Assembly (NCBI GenBank): GCA_046328035.1
Contig: JAXLXI010000004.1
Span: forward strand, 62,001-126,000
Direction: 5' to 3'
DNA length: 64,000 nucleotides
From: JBGASG01 sp046328035
Lineage (GTDB): Bacteria; Cyanobacteriota; Vampirovibrionia; Obscuribacterales; Obscuribacteraceae
Position 1 is the stretch's first letter. The number at the start of each line of letters is the position of its first letter. The position numbers and the translations under genes are program-made. This document shows positions 45,098 to 53,641 of the stretch, piece by piece. The notes under the pieces are model-generated. The model did not search any database. It saw only the letters and a program-made list of their open reading frames with translations, and had not been told where the DNA came from.

Positions 45098-46603
45098 ATG
45101 CGCATGACATCTGAAGCAGCGGTGGAAGAACACAAGCAGGGGCATTTCAAAAAGTCTCTCGGTCTTGTCGATGCTGTGGCGGTCGTCGTCGGCTCCATGA
45201 TCGGCTCAGGCATATTCATCGTTTCGGCAGAGACCGCACGCAATGTCGGCGCACCGGGTTTGGTGCTTCTCTGCTGGTTGCTGGCCGGACTGCTCACCAT
45301 AGCTGGTGCCCTCTGTTATAGCGAATTAGCCGGCATGTTTCCCAAAGCGGGCGGGCAGTACGTCTTCCTGCGCGAGGCTTACGGACCGCTGGCCGCGTTT
45401 CTTTACGGCTGGACGCTGTTCGCCGTCATTCAGTGCGGCACCATCGCCGCAGTCGCCGTCGCATTTGCGAAATTTCTAGGTTTCTTCATACCGCAATTCG
45501 TCTCCAACAACAATGTGCTGCTGGCGTATGCGCCCTGGGGCTGGAAGTTGACCACCCCGCAGGCGGTGGCAGTAGTGCTGATTGCCGGACTGACGGCTCT
45601 CAACTGCCGCGGCATCGAAGCCGCCAAATTCATCCAGACCAGCTTCACGGTCACCAAAGTCTGCGCGCTGGCGGGTCTGATCGTTCTGGGATTGTTGGCA
45701 TTCGACAAGCATTTCGGGATGCAAGTCAACTTCGACATGAGCACTTTCTTTGCTGCGCATGATGCCACCGGCACTCCGATTATCGGATTAAAACTGGCTA
45801 CCGTACTAGGTCTGGCTATGGTGGGCGCACTTTTCTCGTGCGACGCGTGGAACAACATCACCTTTGCCGGCGAAGAAGTGAAGGACGCCGAAAAGATACT
45901 GCCCAAGAGCCTGGCGCTTGGCACCGGGCTGGTGATCATGATTTATCTGCTGGCCAATGTCGCCTACATGCTTTTGCTGCCGGTGCATGGCACAGAGAAC
46001 GCCACCGAAGTCGTTGCGCGCGGCATCTCGCATGCCGCAGAAGACCGCGTGGGAACAGCCGCAGCCCAGATTCTCTTTGGCGATGCCGGCGGTGGCATTA
46101 TGGCTGCCGCGATCATGATCTCCACCTTCGGTTGCGTCAACGGGCTGATTCTGGCTGGTGCCCGGGTTTATTACGCGATGGCGAAGGACGGTCTGTTCTT
46201 CAAGCGCGCCGGCGAACTGCACCCGAAGACCAATGTGCCGGTCTGGGGACTGATTATTCAGGGTATCTGGTCCGCCGCGCTCGCCACATCCGGGACGTAC
46301 AGCAAGCTTCTCGATTACGTTGTCTTCGCAGCTCTGCTGTTCTATGTGGTGACCGTGTTTGCGGTGTTCGTCCTCAGGAAAAATCGTCCGGACGTGCCCA
46401 GACCGTACAAAGTTATCGCCTATCCGTTACTGCCGGCTCTCTATTGCGTCTTCGCCCTGGTCGTGATGGGCGGACTGCTGTTTGAAGAGTCCTCACGAGA
46501 ATTCAGCCTGCGCGGACTGGCTCTGATTGCCTCCGGCTTGCCGATTTACTTCCTTGCCAAGAAGTTTTTCAAGCCCGGAAACACGCCGCCACAGCCGAAT
46601 TGA
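45098..46603 (+). CDS. APC-superfamily amino acid permease
   Basis: A 501-aa, twelve-helix permease. LVDAVAVVVGSMIGSGIFIV is the unwound TM1 signature, followed by YSELAGMFPKAGGQY and ALFSCDAWNNITFAGEE, then VRPYK-like RPYKVIAYPLLP. It fits the LAT/amino-acid exchanger group. GGGAG lies before the ATG. No transporter partner gene is adjacent; a kinase gene with its own promoter follows. Confidence 0.88.
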   Translation: MRMTSEAAVEEHKQGHFKKSLGLVDAVAVVVGSMIGSGIFIVSAETARNVGAPGLVLLCWLLAGLLTIAGALCYSELAGMFPKAGGQYVFLREAYGPLAAFLYGWTLFAVIQCGTIAAVAVAFAKFLGFFIPQFVSNNNVLLAYAPWGWKLTTPQAVAVVLIAGLTALNCRGIEAAKFIQTSFTVTKVCALAGLIVLGLLAFDKHFGMQVNFDMSTFFAAHDATGTPIIGLKLATVLGLAMVGALFSCDAWNNITFAGEEVKDAEKILPKSLALGTGLVIMIYLLANVAYMLLLPVHGTENATEVVARGISHAAEDRVGTAAAQILFGDAGGGIMAAAIMISTFGCVNGLILAGARVYYAMAKDGLFFKRAGELHPKTNVPVWGLIIQGIWSAALATSGTYSKLLDYVVFAALLFYVVTVFAVFVLRKNRPDVPRPYKVIAYPLLPALYCVFALVVMGGLLFEESSREFSLRGLALIASGLPIYFLAKKFFKPGNTPPQPN

Positions 46604-46615
46604 TGCTAAATTCGC

Positions 46616-46644
46616 TTGACATCACCAGTCCTCCTGGTTAAGCT
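46616..46644 (+). promoter_or_regulatory. Promoter with perfect -35 for the kinase at 46739
   Basis: TTGACA (46616-46621), 17-bp spacer, TAAGCT (46639-46644). It lies 13 bp after the permease stop and gives a leader of about 90 bases to ATG 46739. Confidence 0.6.
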
Positions 46645-46738
46645 GAGGGCTGTACGATTACTATCCCCACCTGAGCGGTATAGATTCTTCAGGGCGCAAG
46701 CCCTGGGATGCGTTCTCGCACATGGCACTGGGTGCACC

Positions 46739-48646
46739 ATGGCCGAAGAATTCTCGAACGAGCACAGACCTCGCCCGGTCCCACCGGCAGCGGCGGGAGC
46801 CAGCGCGCCCGTACGCCCGTACGACGAAAACGTCATCATCGGGTCTAAAGTTGGCGACAAATACGAGATTTTGGAAGTCGTCGGCCGCGGCAGCATGGGC
46901 ATTGTCTACAAGGCCCGCCACGAGCTGATCGGCAAAATCGTCGCCGTCAAAATGTTGCGCTGGCAGCTGCTTTCCGATCAGCGCAGCAAGAAACGCTTTG
47001 AGCGCGAAGCCATTGCCAGCAGCCGCCTGGAACACCCAAACATCATCGCCATCTACGATTTCGGGCTGACGCCCAGCAATCAGCCGTACATCGTCATGGA
47101 CTTCGTCCAGGGCACCACACTTTTGCACGTGCTGCGCAAAGAACGCTGTATGGCTCCGGAACGAGCTGTGCGCGTTTTTTCTCAGGTCGCGGATGCCTTG
47201 CATCACGCCCATACTCGCGGCGTCATTCACCGCGATCTCAAGCCCGCTAACGTCATGCTGCTCGAGAAAAACGGACAGAGCGACTTCGTCAAAGTCGTTG
47301 ATCTGGGCATCGCTAAAATCGCCTTCGGCGAAGATGCAGAACCGGAAGCGCTCACCAAGACCAACGAAGTATGCGGCAGCCCGCTCTACCTCAGCCCAGA
47401 GCAGTGCAAGCAACAACCGATGGATCCGCGGTCCGACATGTATTCGCTGGGCATCGTCATGTACGAGCTTCTGACGGGCGTGCCCGCTCTGCAGGGCTCA
47501 ACCGTCTATGACACGCTCTACATGCACGTGCACAACAAACCCAAAAGCTTCGCTGAAGTGCGCCCCGACCTGTCCATCCCCAAGAAGTTGGAAGAGATTG
47601 TTTTTCGCACCCTGGAGAAGGACCCCGGCGACCGCTTTCCGACCATGCAGGATCTGAAGCGCGAACTGGACACCATCTTTGGCTACCGGCATTCGGCGGA
47701 ACATGCCATTCACGTGATTCCGCCCGAAGCTATGCTGTCCGCCGAGATGGTGCGCAAATTGAAGATTGCCGAGGGCGAGCCGACGCCCTACATGCCGATC
47801 GAAGCGCTCAAGAAAGACTCCAGCGGGCGTATTCTCCCGCCGGAAACGCCACGCCCTTCCGCCCACGCTGAAACTATGGCCGAAACAGAAGCGCTCACGC
47901 CTGATACTGCTCAGCGAGCCATGGAAGCCGCGACGCAGGCATCTCGACCAGCGGCACCGGCGGATAATAAACGCAGCACCAGCAGCAACCGCAGTGGCAA
48001 GAAACGAAACCGATCGAAGTCCGGCAGCCAATCGGTGGTGCCGCCAGTCAGCACCGGCCCTGATACCAAAACCATCATCCTCTCCGTGGTCAGCGCCGTC
48101 ATTGCCACCGCGCTCACCATCGGCGTGATGCTCTACCTCAACAAACCGCAACCTCAAGCTCAACAACCGAATCAGCCGGCCGCCAACGGCGATTCTCCAA
48201 CCACGACGGTCGATAACAACGCCAGCACAAGGCCGGGCACCAACGGCAAGGTGCGCATGAAACTGCCCGATGCAAGCAAACCGCCGGAGACAGAGCCCGC
48301 CGAGTCTCCACCGCCGATCAAGCCTACGCCAGTGCGCAGCACCAGCTCGGACACGCCGCCTGCCAAGGCAGCAGAACCGCCAACCGCCCCCGTGAACATT
48401 GCATCGCCGACTCCACCGGAGCCGGCGCCACCGATAACCAAACCTGAGCCTGGCGCTCCCACAGCCGGCGGGCAGGACGTCCAGCTGCCCCTGCCGGGAT
48501 CCAAGCCTGACCGGAAACCGGGCAAAGTCAAACCAACGCCATCACCGGCGGTGACAGCATCGCCCAGCAAACCAAAACCAGCCGCTTCCAGCGGTTCCGG
48601 TGAGTCCGGCGACGCCTTCTTCGGCATCTTCCAGCAAGGCAAGTAG
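46739..48646 (+). CDS. Membrane Ser/Thr kinase with long Pro-rich outer tail
   Basis: 635 aa. The kinase domain at about 36-300 has GRGSMGIVYKA, K71, HRDLKPAN with D166 and SPLYLSPEQC. DLG at 188-190 replaces DFG, which is tolerated in many bacterial kinases. A Ser/Arg/Lys stretch is followed by a transmembrane helix at about 455-477 and then a Pro/Ala/Thr-rich extracytoplasmic tail of about 150 residues ending SGDAFFGIFQQGK. The upstream frame continues to 46616, but the promoter there rules out that start. It is convergent with another kinase gene, 4 bp apart. Confidence 0.9.
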   Translation: MAEEFSNEHRPRPVPPAAAGASAPVRPYDENVIIGSKVGDKYEILEVVGRGSMGIVYKARHELIGKIVAVKMLRWQLLSDQRSKKRFEREAIASSRLEHPNIIAIYDFGLTPSNQPYIVMDFVQGTTLLHVLRKERCMAPERAVRVFSQVADALHHAHTRGVIHRDLKPANVMLLEKNGQSDFVKVVDLGIAKIAFGEDAEPEALTKTNEVCGSPLYLSPEQCKQQPMDPRSDMYSLGIVMYELLTGVPALQGSTVYDTLYMHVHNKPKSFAEVRPDLSIPKKLEEIVFRTLEKDPGDRFPTMQDLKRELDTIFGYRHSAEHAIHVIPPEAMLSAEMVRKLKIAEGEPTPYMPIEALKKDSSGRILPPETPRPSAHAETMAETEALTPDTAQRAMEAATQASRPAAPADNKRSTSSNRSGKKRNRSKSGSQSVVPPVSTGPDTKTIILSVVSAVIATALTIGVMLYLNKPQPQAQQPNQPAANGDSPTTTVDNNASTRPGTNGKVRMKLPDASKPPETEPAESPPPIKPTPVRSTSSDTPPAKAAEPPTAPVNIASPTPPEPAPPITKPEPGAPTAGGQDVQLPLPGSKPDRKPGKVKPTPSPAVTASPSKPKPAASSGSGESGDAFFGIFQQGK

Positions 48647-48650
48647 ACAT

Positions 48651-51116
48651 TCAGGGACGTACTTTTGCTGCTTCCGCCCTGGCTTTTGCGGTTGCCAGCC
48701 GGTCTTGCACACTGGCCAGTACCTCCGGCGATACCACCCCGGATGTGTCTGCATCAAGAGCCGCCTCGCGGTTCCACAAAAGCAGATCGTCCGCGTACCG
48801 TTTCTTCCGCCTGTAAATGTCAGAGAGTTGCGCCGCCAGTTGGAAGCGACGCTCGAAGTCGCGCTCTTGCCCGCGCCGCTTCACTTTGCGCATCCGCACA
48901 TCAAGGCCTTCTCTGACACTTATTGCTGCCGCATCCAGATCGCCGCGCCTTATCTGGCAGCGCGCCAATTCGCCCCACCAGTATGACGGAGCGTTCAGCT
49001 TCTCCCGCTGCTGCGAGTCGACGAGCACTGCCTTGAGAAGGGTTTCCGCCGCAGCATACTGTTTCTTGGTGAGCAGGGCTCCGGCCCTTTCGAGCTGTGT
49101 TCGTCCAGAGCTGATACCAGCCTCTTCCGCTCGCGCACTCTCTTCCAGCACTTGATCGGTTTTACCGAGTGCGTTGTAAGCGCGACACAGATAATAGATG
49201 CAATTCAGCTGCACATCTCGAGATACATCAATCTTGGCAGAGCGCGCACCGAGAAATTCGTCGCACAAAGGTCGCAACTCGTCGACCGCCTTGGCGAAGT
49301 CGCCGCGCGCGTAGAGCGCCTCAGCGATATACAGCCTTGCGGTAGCGACAGTCGCTCGATCATCAGGAAAAGCATTCAGCCACTCGTGGGCAACGGCGAT
49401 AACCTCGTCGTTGCGCTGCAGTTTGGAGAGCAACAGCAGATACTGTCCGTACGCGCGCTGAGCAAGCGGGCTGTCTTTGCGAAAGGAATCGGTGGAATGA
49501 ATGAGATCGCGCAAGTTGTTAGCAGCCCGATCTTGATCCCCACGCAGTGCCGGCACCTGTGCGTTCCAGACCATGCCTGACCAAAAGTCTCGCGTGTTGC
49601 GAAAGCGGCCTCCATCCACTCCAAAGAAGCGCTGCAAGTTTTTTCCGTAAAGAGCAACCAGCTTGCTCCTCAGCTCATCATCATGGTCAACTGTCTCGGC
49701 TGCCTTTTGGAGACTCTCCAGATTTTCCAGAACTTCTTTCCGAACCTCTTCCCCACGATCATCTTCTGACTTGAGGTAAAGATAATCCATAGTGGCAGTC
49801 CAGTATGCGACGCACTGAGCTGGAGACGAAGATGCCGAGAAACAAAGGGCGCGTCGCTTAGCGGCATCCAGCGCCCGCGGACGGTCGGACGCACCGTTAA
49901 AGAACAGCGCCGCCGATTGCAAATGACTCGCCTTCTGCTCGGCGTTTATACTGTGTTCGGCGCGCACCATTTCCAGCCGCGCCGCCTCAGACAAAGACGA
50001 GGCATCGCCGGCTTGCCGCAATGCTTCAATCAATTGATCGTTCAGAGATGCAGTCAGCTGAGCGTTTGGCGACCACGGCAAGAGTTGTTTGATCAGCAGC
50101 GCGCGTGCTGGTGGCACAACAACCGTCCCCAGTGCCAGGACTGCTGCAAAAATCGCCAGCCACGCTCGCGCCGGCTTCTTCAGTCCAAGCGGTCGGCGTC
50201 TCTTATGCCTGACGCCGGCGTTGACAGCGATACCATCAATGAAGTTTTGCAGGTCGCGGGAGAGTTCCTGCACTTGCTTGTAGCGATGATCTGGATTCTT
50301 CTCCAGGCAGCGATAGACAATATTGGCGAGACTTTCGGGAACTTGCGCGGCGACGGGCAACACCGCGTCGGTTGTCTCGTGCTTTGAGAGCACTTCCAGC
50401 AGATTGTCGGACTGAAACGGTTCGTGCCCCGCCAGCATTTCAAACAAAACGCAACCCAATGCGTACACCTCGGACCGCGCATCCAATTGCTTGCCCTGGT
50501 ATTGCTCCGGGCTCATGTATGCAGGACTGCCGAGTACACTCCCCGTCTGAGTCAGCTTACCGCCATCCTCCAACTGCTGCACTTTGGCAATACCGAAATC
50601 GAGAAGCTTAGCGCACTCGCCGCCATCGCTGGTGGTGGCGATCATGATATTGCCCGGCTTGATATCGCGATGCAAAATTCCCAGCTTGTGGGCTTCCGCC
50701 AGACCGGCACAGATATCGATCAATAGAGCGCTCGACCAGCGGGCATCCAGGGCTCCGACTCGCGAGATGCGTGCAGCCAGACTTTCGCCTTCCAGATATT
50801 CAATCACCATATACGGTGACCGATCTTCGATCAATCCCATATTGTAGACTTCGATCAGATGCTTGTGTTTCACCTGACAAAGTGTCCGCGCCTCCAGGCG
50901 AAAGCGCTGCAATGCTGTCGGATCATTGAGGCTGTGGAGCAAAACCTTGACCGCGACGGGCTTGTCCATCGACAGGTTGTGCGCCCGGTACACAGCGCTC
51001 ATACCGCCGCGCCCCAAAAGCGCATCAACACGATAACGTCCATCGAGGACGGTGCCGATTAAAGAATCTCCCACGCCGAGGGGAGCATCGTTGTCGGACT
51101 CATCGACACCAGTCAT
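48651..51116 (-). CDS. Membrane Ser/Thr kinase with large TPR-like sensor half
   Basis: 821 aa. Kinase domain 27-295 with GRGGMSAVYRA, K57, HRDIKPGN with D151, LDFGIAK and SPAYMSPEQY, apparently active. A basic patch (HKRRRP) and a transmembrane helix (about 320-340) are followed by about 470 residues of TPR-like helical repeats, presumably extracytoplasmic. GGGAGG lies six bases before the ATG. This layout (kinase, one membrane helix, TPR) recurs in two more genes here. Confidence 0.9.
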   Translation of the reverse strand: MTGVDESDNDAPLGVGDSLIGTVLDGRYRVDALLGRGGMSAVYRAHNLSMDKPVAVKVLLHSLNDPTALQRFRLEARTLCQVKHKHLIEVYNMGLIEDRSPYMVIEYLEGESLAARISRVGALDARWSSALLIDICAGLAEAHKLGILHRDIKPGNIMIATTSDGGECAKLLDFGIAKVQQLEDGGKLTQTGSVLGSPAYMSPEQYQGKQLDARSEVYALGCVLFEMLAGHEPFQSDNLLEVLSKHETTDAVLPVAAQVPESLANIVYRCLEKNPDHRYKQVQELSRDLQNFIDGIAVNAGVRHKRRRPLGLKKPARAWLAIFAAVLALGTVVVPPARALLIKQLLPWSPNAQLTASLNDQLIEALRQAGDASSLSEAARLEMVRAEHSINAEQKASHLQSAALFFNGASDRPRALDAAKRRALCFSASSSPAQCVAYWTATMDYLYLKSEDDRGEEVRKEVLENLESLQKAAETVDHDDELRSKLVALYGKNLQRFFGVDGGRFRNTRDFWSGMVWNAQVPALRGDQDRAANNLRDLIHSTDSFRKDSPLAQRAYGQYLLLLSKLQRNDEVIAVAHEWLNAFPDDRATVATARLYIAEALYARGDFAKAVDELRPLCDEFLGARSAKIDVSRDVQLNCIYYLCRAYNALGKTDQVLEESARAEEAGISSGRTQLERAGALLTKKQYAAAETLLKAVLVDSQQREKLNAPSYWWGELARCQIRRGDLDAAAISVREGLDVRMRKVKRRGQERDFERRFQLAAQLSDIYRRKKRYADDLLLWNREAALDADTSGVVSPEVLASVQDRLATAKARAEAAKVRP

Positions 51117-51188
51117 TCGCGCCCTCCCGGGGCGGCAGTTGCTGCGGGCTAACTGTATCCATCATTAGCAACTGAATCTGAAAAAGTC

Positions 51189-51218
51189 TTGAAACCCCGA
51201 ATCAATGTACAGCATAAT
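51189..51218 (+). promoter_or_regulatory. Promoter candidate for the nucleotidyltransferase pair
   Basis: TTGAAA (51189-51194), 18-bp spacer, CATAAT (51213-51218). It favours a translation start at TTG 51249 rather than further upstream. Confidence 0.45.
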
Positions 51219-51248
51219 GAGCACCAGTCGACAGCGGGATCTACGGAC

Positions 51249-51773
51249 TTGAGCAACCAAGAAGAAAGCGGTTTGGTAATTGCAGGAGCGCTGCGAGTAT
51301 TGAACTCTCTCGAGAAGAATGGGCTGATTGCTCGATATGCAATCGGGGGAGCGGTCGCGCTGTTGTTCTACGTGGAGCCGTTCCTGACGGAAGATTTGGA
51401 TATATTTTGCCATCTGCCATCCCAGGGCTCTCTTGTGAGTCTGGCACCCATTTATGCGCACCTCGAGAAACTAGGGTTTCGTCCAGACGGCGAATTTATG
51501 ACCATCGAGGGGGTGCTGGTGCAATTTCTGGTGCCGCCCACTGCACTCGTGGAGGAAGCGCTTGAGAACGCCATAGAGACCCAAGTCGAAGGGGTTTTTA
51601 CGCGGGTCATGCAATACGAATTTTTGCTGGCCATCATGGTCGAGACCAACCGTCCGCGGGATAGATTGAAGCTCATGCAAGCGCTGGACTCCGCCGACCC
51701 CGACCAAACCACACTCTTCGATATCCTCAAGAGGTACAATCTACTTGAGAGATGGCACCAGCTAACGGCATGA
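51249..51773 (+). CDS. Nucleotidyltransferase-fold protein (AbiEii/MNT-like), possible toxin
   Basis: A 174-aa protein with AIGGAVALLFYVEPFLTEDL followed by DIF. This is the GG...DxD pattern (G33-G34, D49, D51) of minimal nucleotidyltransferases such as AbiEii-type toxins. The C-terminal helical half contains RPRDRLKLMQAL, as in related proteins. The start is uncertain: TTG 51249 fits the promoter, TTG 51189 is longer. The stop overlaps the next start by 4 bp (ATGA), which ties it to the small partner. Confidence 0.6.
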   Translation: MSNQEESGLVIAGALRVLNSLEKNGLIARYAIGGAVALLFYVEPFLTEDLDIFCHLPSQGSLVSLAPIYAHLEKLGFRPDGEFMTIEGVLVQFLVPPTALVEEALENAIETQVEGVFTRVMQYEFLLAIMVETNRPRDRLKLMQALDSADPDQTTLFDILKRYNLLERWHQLTA

Positions 51774-51985
51774 ATCCCAACGAATCGAATTCGGCAATCG
51801 ATGAACAGTTCCTCAAGAAGAAGGAGCGGCGTCGGCAGCTGGCACAATTACCCATAGAAGAGAAATTGAAGAAGCTTGTTAAGCTGCAGAGCATGGCTTA
51901 TGCGGTCGGGCGAGACAGAGGCAGAAATGCACGCAAGCCGTGGGGCTTCACGAAGCAGGCTGGGAAGCAAGAAGCCGATCAATAA
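51770..51985 (+). CDS. Small basic protein coupled to the nucleotidyltransferase
   Basis: A 71-aa, Lys/Arg-rich helical protein with PIEEKLKKLVKLQSMAYAVG, a motif type I associate with small ORFs next to nucleotidyltransferases. It could be an antitoxin or cofactor of the upstream gene, although the toxin-first order is less usual. ATG 51770 overlaps the preceding stop. No DNA-binding motif is evident. Confidence 0.55.
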   Translation: MNPNESNSAIDEQFLKKKERRRQLAQLPIEEKLKKLVKLQSMAYAVGRDRGRNARKPWGFTKQAGKQEADQ

Positions 51986-52012
51986 TAGTCTCTTCCGATC
52001 TGGCGTTGCCCC

Positions 52013-53614
52013 TTGAGAATTTGTCTCCTATCGCGTGAATATCCCCCCGACACAGGTTGGGGCGGCATTGGCGCCTACACCTACCAGCACGCCCACGGTT
52101 TGAAGCGACTGGGGCACGATGTAGAAGTCGTGGCGCTGGCTAAGAAGGAGGTGAGCAGCGAGCACGAATTGCCACCGCTGGAGACCGAAGGCATAAAGGT
52201 ACACCGCGCGATCTGGGGTCCGCTGCTTGAGGATCTCTCGTCGATCTGTTTGATTTCTCCGTATTCGCACTATGTGCTGAAGTGTTCCCTGGCGCTCTGG
52301 CAGAAGTTTCTCAAGCGTCATCGCGAATTGCCTTTTGATGTTGTAGAAGCGCCGGAACACCTGGCCGAAGGCTTGTTTCCAGCGATGACAAAGATCTGTC
52401 CGCTGGTAATCAGATTGCATACTCCGCACTCCAAATTTGTGCAGGAGGGCTACCACAATCTGGTGCCGTCCTTCGATTTGCATATGGTGTCGAATCTGGA
52501 ACGGACGGCAATGCTGGAAGCGGATGTTCTTTCTTCGCCTAGCGTGGATCTGGCTCGCTATGTCGCAGCCGACTGTGGATACAAGCTAGAGGACATCGAG
52601 ATCGTCAGGAACCCGGTGGATGCCGATATCTTCTCGCCCGATGGACCGCGAGCAATTGCTGCCGACGAAGAGAAACCGGTGGTATTTTTCGCCGGTCGCC
52701 TGGAAGAACGCAAAGGTATTTATGACCTGGTGACAGCAATTCCAACAGTGCTCACGTCCTGTCCGCAAGCGCGTTTCGTTTTCGTGGGCGCCGATACCAA
52801 CACCGCCCGCGGTGAAGGCTCAGTCCTGGCAGAACTAAAAGAACGGCTGCAAGCCAGCAACTCACTGCAATCCGTCAACTTCGTCGGCAAGGTGCCGCTG
52901 TCGGAGATGGCTAACTATTACCGCTCAGCTGATATCTGTGTAGTTCCGTCGCTTTATGACAATGCACCATATACGGTGCTGGAAGCGATGGCCTGCGGTA
53001 AGCCGATGGTCGGCTCTTCGGCGGGCGGCGTACCGGAGTACATTGTTCATGAAGAAACGGGACTGATCGTCCCGACCGCCAGCTCCGAAGAGCTCGCGAA
53101 AGCAATCAGTGCGCTTTTGACCAACAAGGAAATGCGCCTGGCTTACGGCGCCGCAGCTCGTCGTCGCATCATGAACAGCTTCGAGCGCAGCATAATCGCA
53201 AGCGAGGCCGTAAAGACTTACGAGCTGGCTATTGAGCGTTATCGAGATTCCCGAGAAAATGCTCTCTACCGAAAGGCACCGGAAGAGGCGATCCAAGATT
53301 TTGTGACGATGCTGATCGCCTATCACGAATCATTGTCGGAGCTGATTTATAAGCATGCCGCCGGACTGAATCGCCAACGCTGGCTGCAGCTTCTGGCTCA
53401 CCGCCCCAAGTTGGCCGCCGCGAAACTTGTGCTAGGTTTCTTCAACGCGGCGGCAAAAGTCCCTGTAATCGGCAAGCCGGCGCAGAGCATGGCACGGCGT
53501 CTCGAAGTGGGTGTGGAAAACAAAGAACGCGAGGCGCAAGAGAAGATGCTGGAGCGGCTGTTTCTCCTGTTCGACCTGCCGGCCAAAGCTCCAAATGGGT
53601 TGTTGCGCGAGTAG
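52013..53614 (+). CDS. GT4-family glycosyltransferase
   Basis: A 533-aa GT-B transferase. RICLLSREYPPDTGWGGIGA opens the N-lobe. VVFFAGRLEERKGIYDL, FVGKVPLSEMANYYRSADI and PSLYDNAPYTVLEAMACGKP form the donor-binding half, whose EAMACGKP is the EX7E-type signature. The last 130 residues are a helical extension not usual for the family. The TTG start at 52013 fits the conserved N-terminus, and no Shine-Dalgarno is visible. The kinase gene follows 27 bp later, so the two probably share a transcript. Confidence 0.85.
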   Translation: MRICLLSREYPPDTGWGGIGAYTYQHAHGLKRLGHDVEVVALAKKEVSSEHELPPLETEGIKVHRAIWGPLLEDLSSICLISPYSHYVLKCSLALWQKFLKRHRELPFDVVEAPEHLAEGLFPAMTKICPLVIRLHTPHSKFVQEGYHNLVPSFDLHMVSNLERTAMLEADVLSSPSVDLARYVAADCGYKLEDIEIVRNPVDADIFSPDGPRAIAADEEKPVVFFAGRLEERKGIYDLVTAIPTVLTSCPQARFVFVGADTNTARGEGSVLAELKERLQASNSLQSVNFVGKVPLSEMANYYRSADICVVPSLYDNAPYTVLEAMACGKPMVGSSAGGVPEYIVHEETGLIVPTASSEELAKAISALLTNKEMRLAYGAAARRRIMNSFERSIIASEAVKTYELAIERYRDSRENALYRKAPEEAIQDFVTMLIAYHESLSELIYKHAAGLNRQRWLQLLAHRPKLAAAKLVLGFFNAAAKVPVIGKPAQSMARRLEVGVENKEREAQEKMLERLFLLFDLPAKAPNGLLRE

Positions 53615-53641
53615 ACTTGTTCTTATCTTTTGGTGTTGGCA

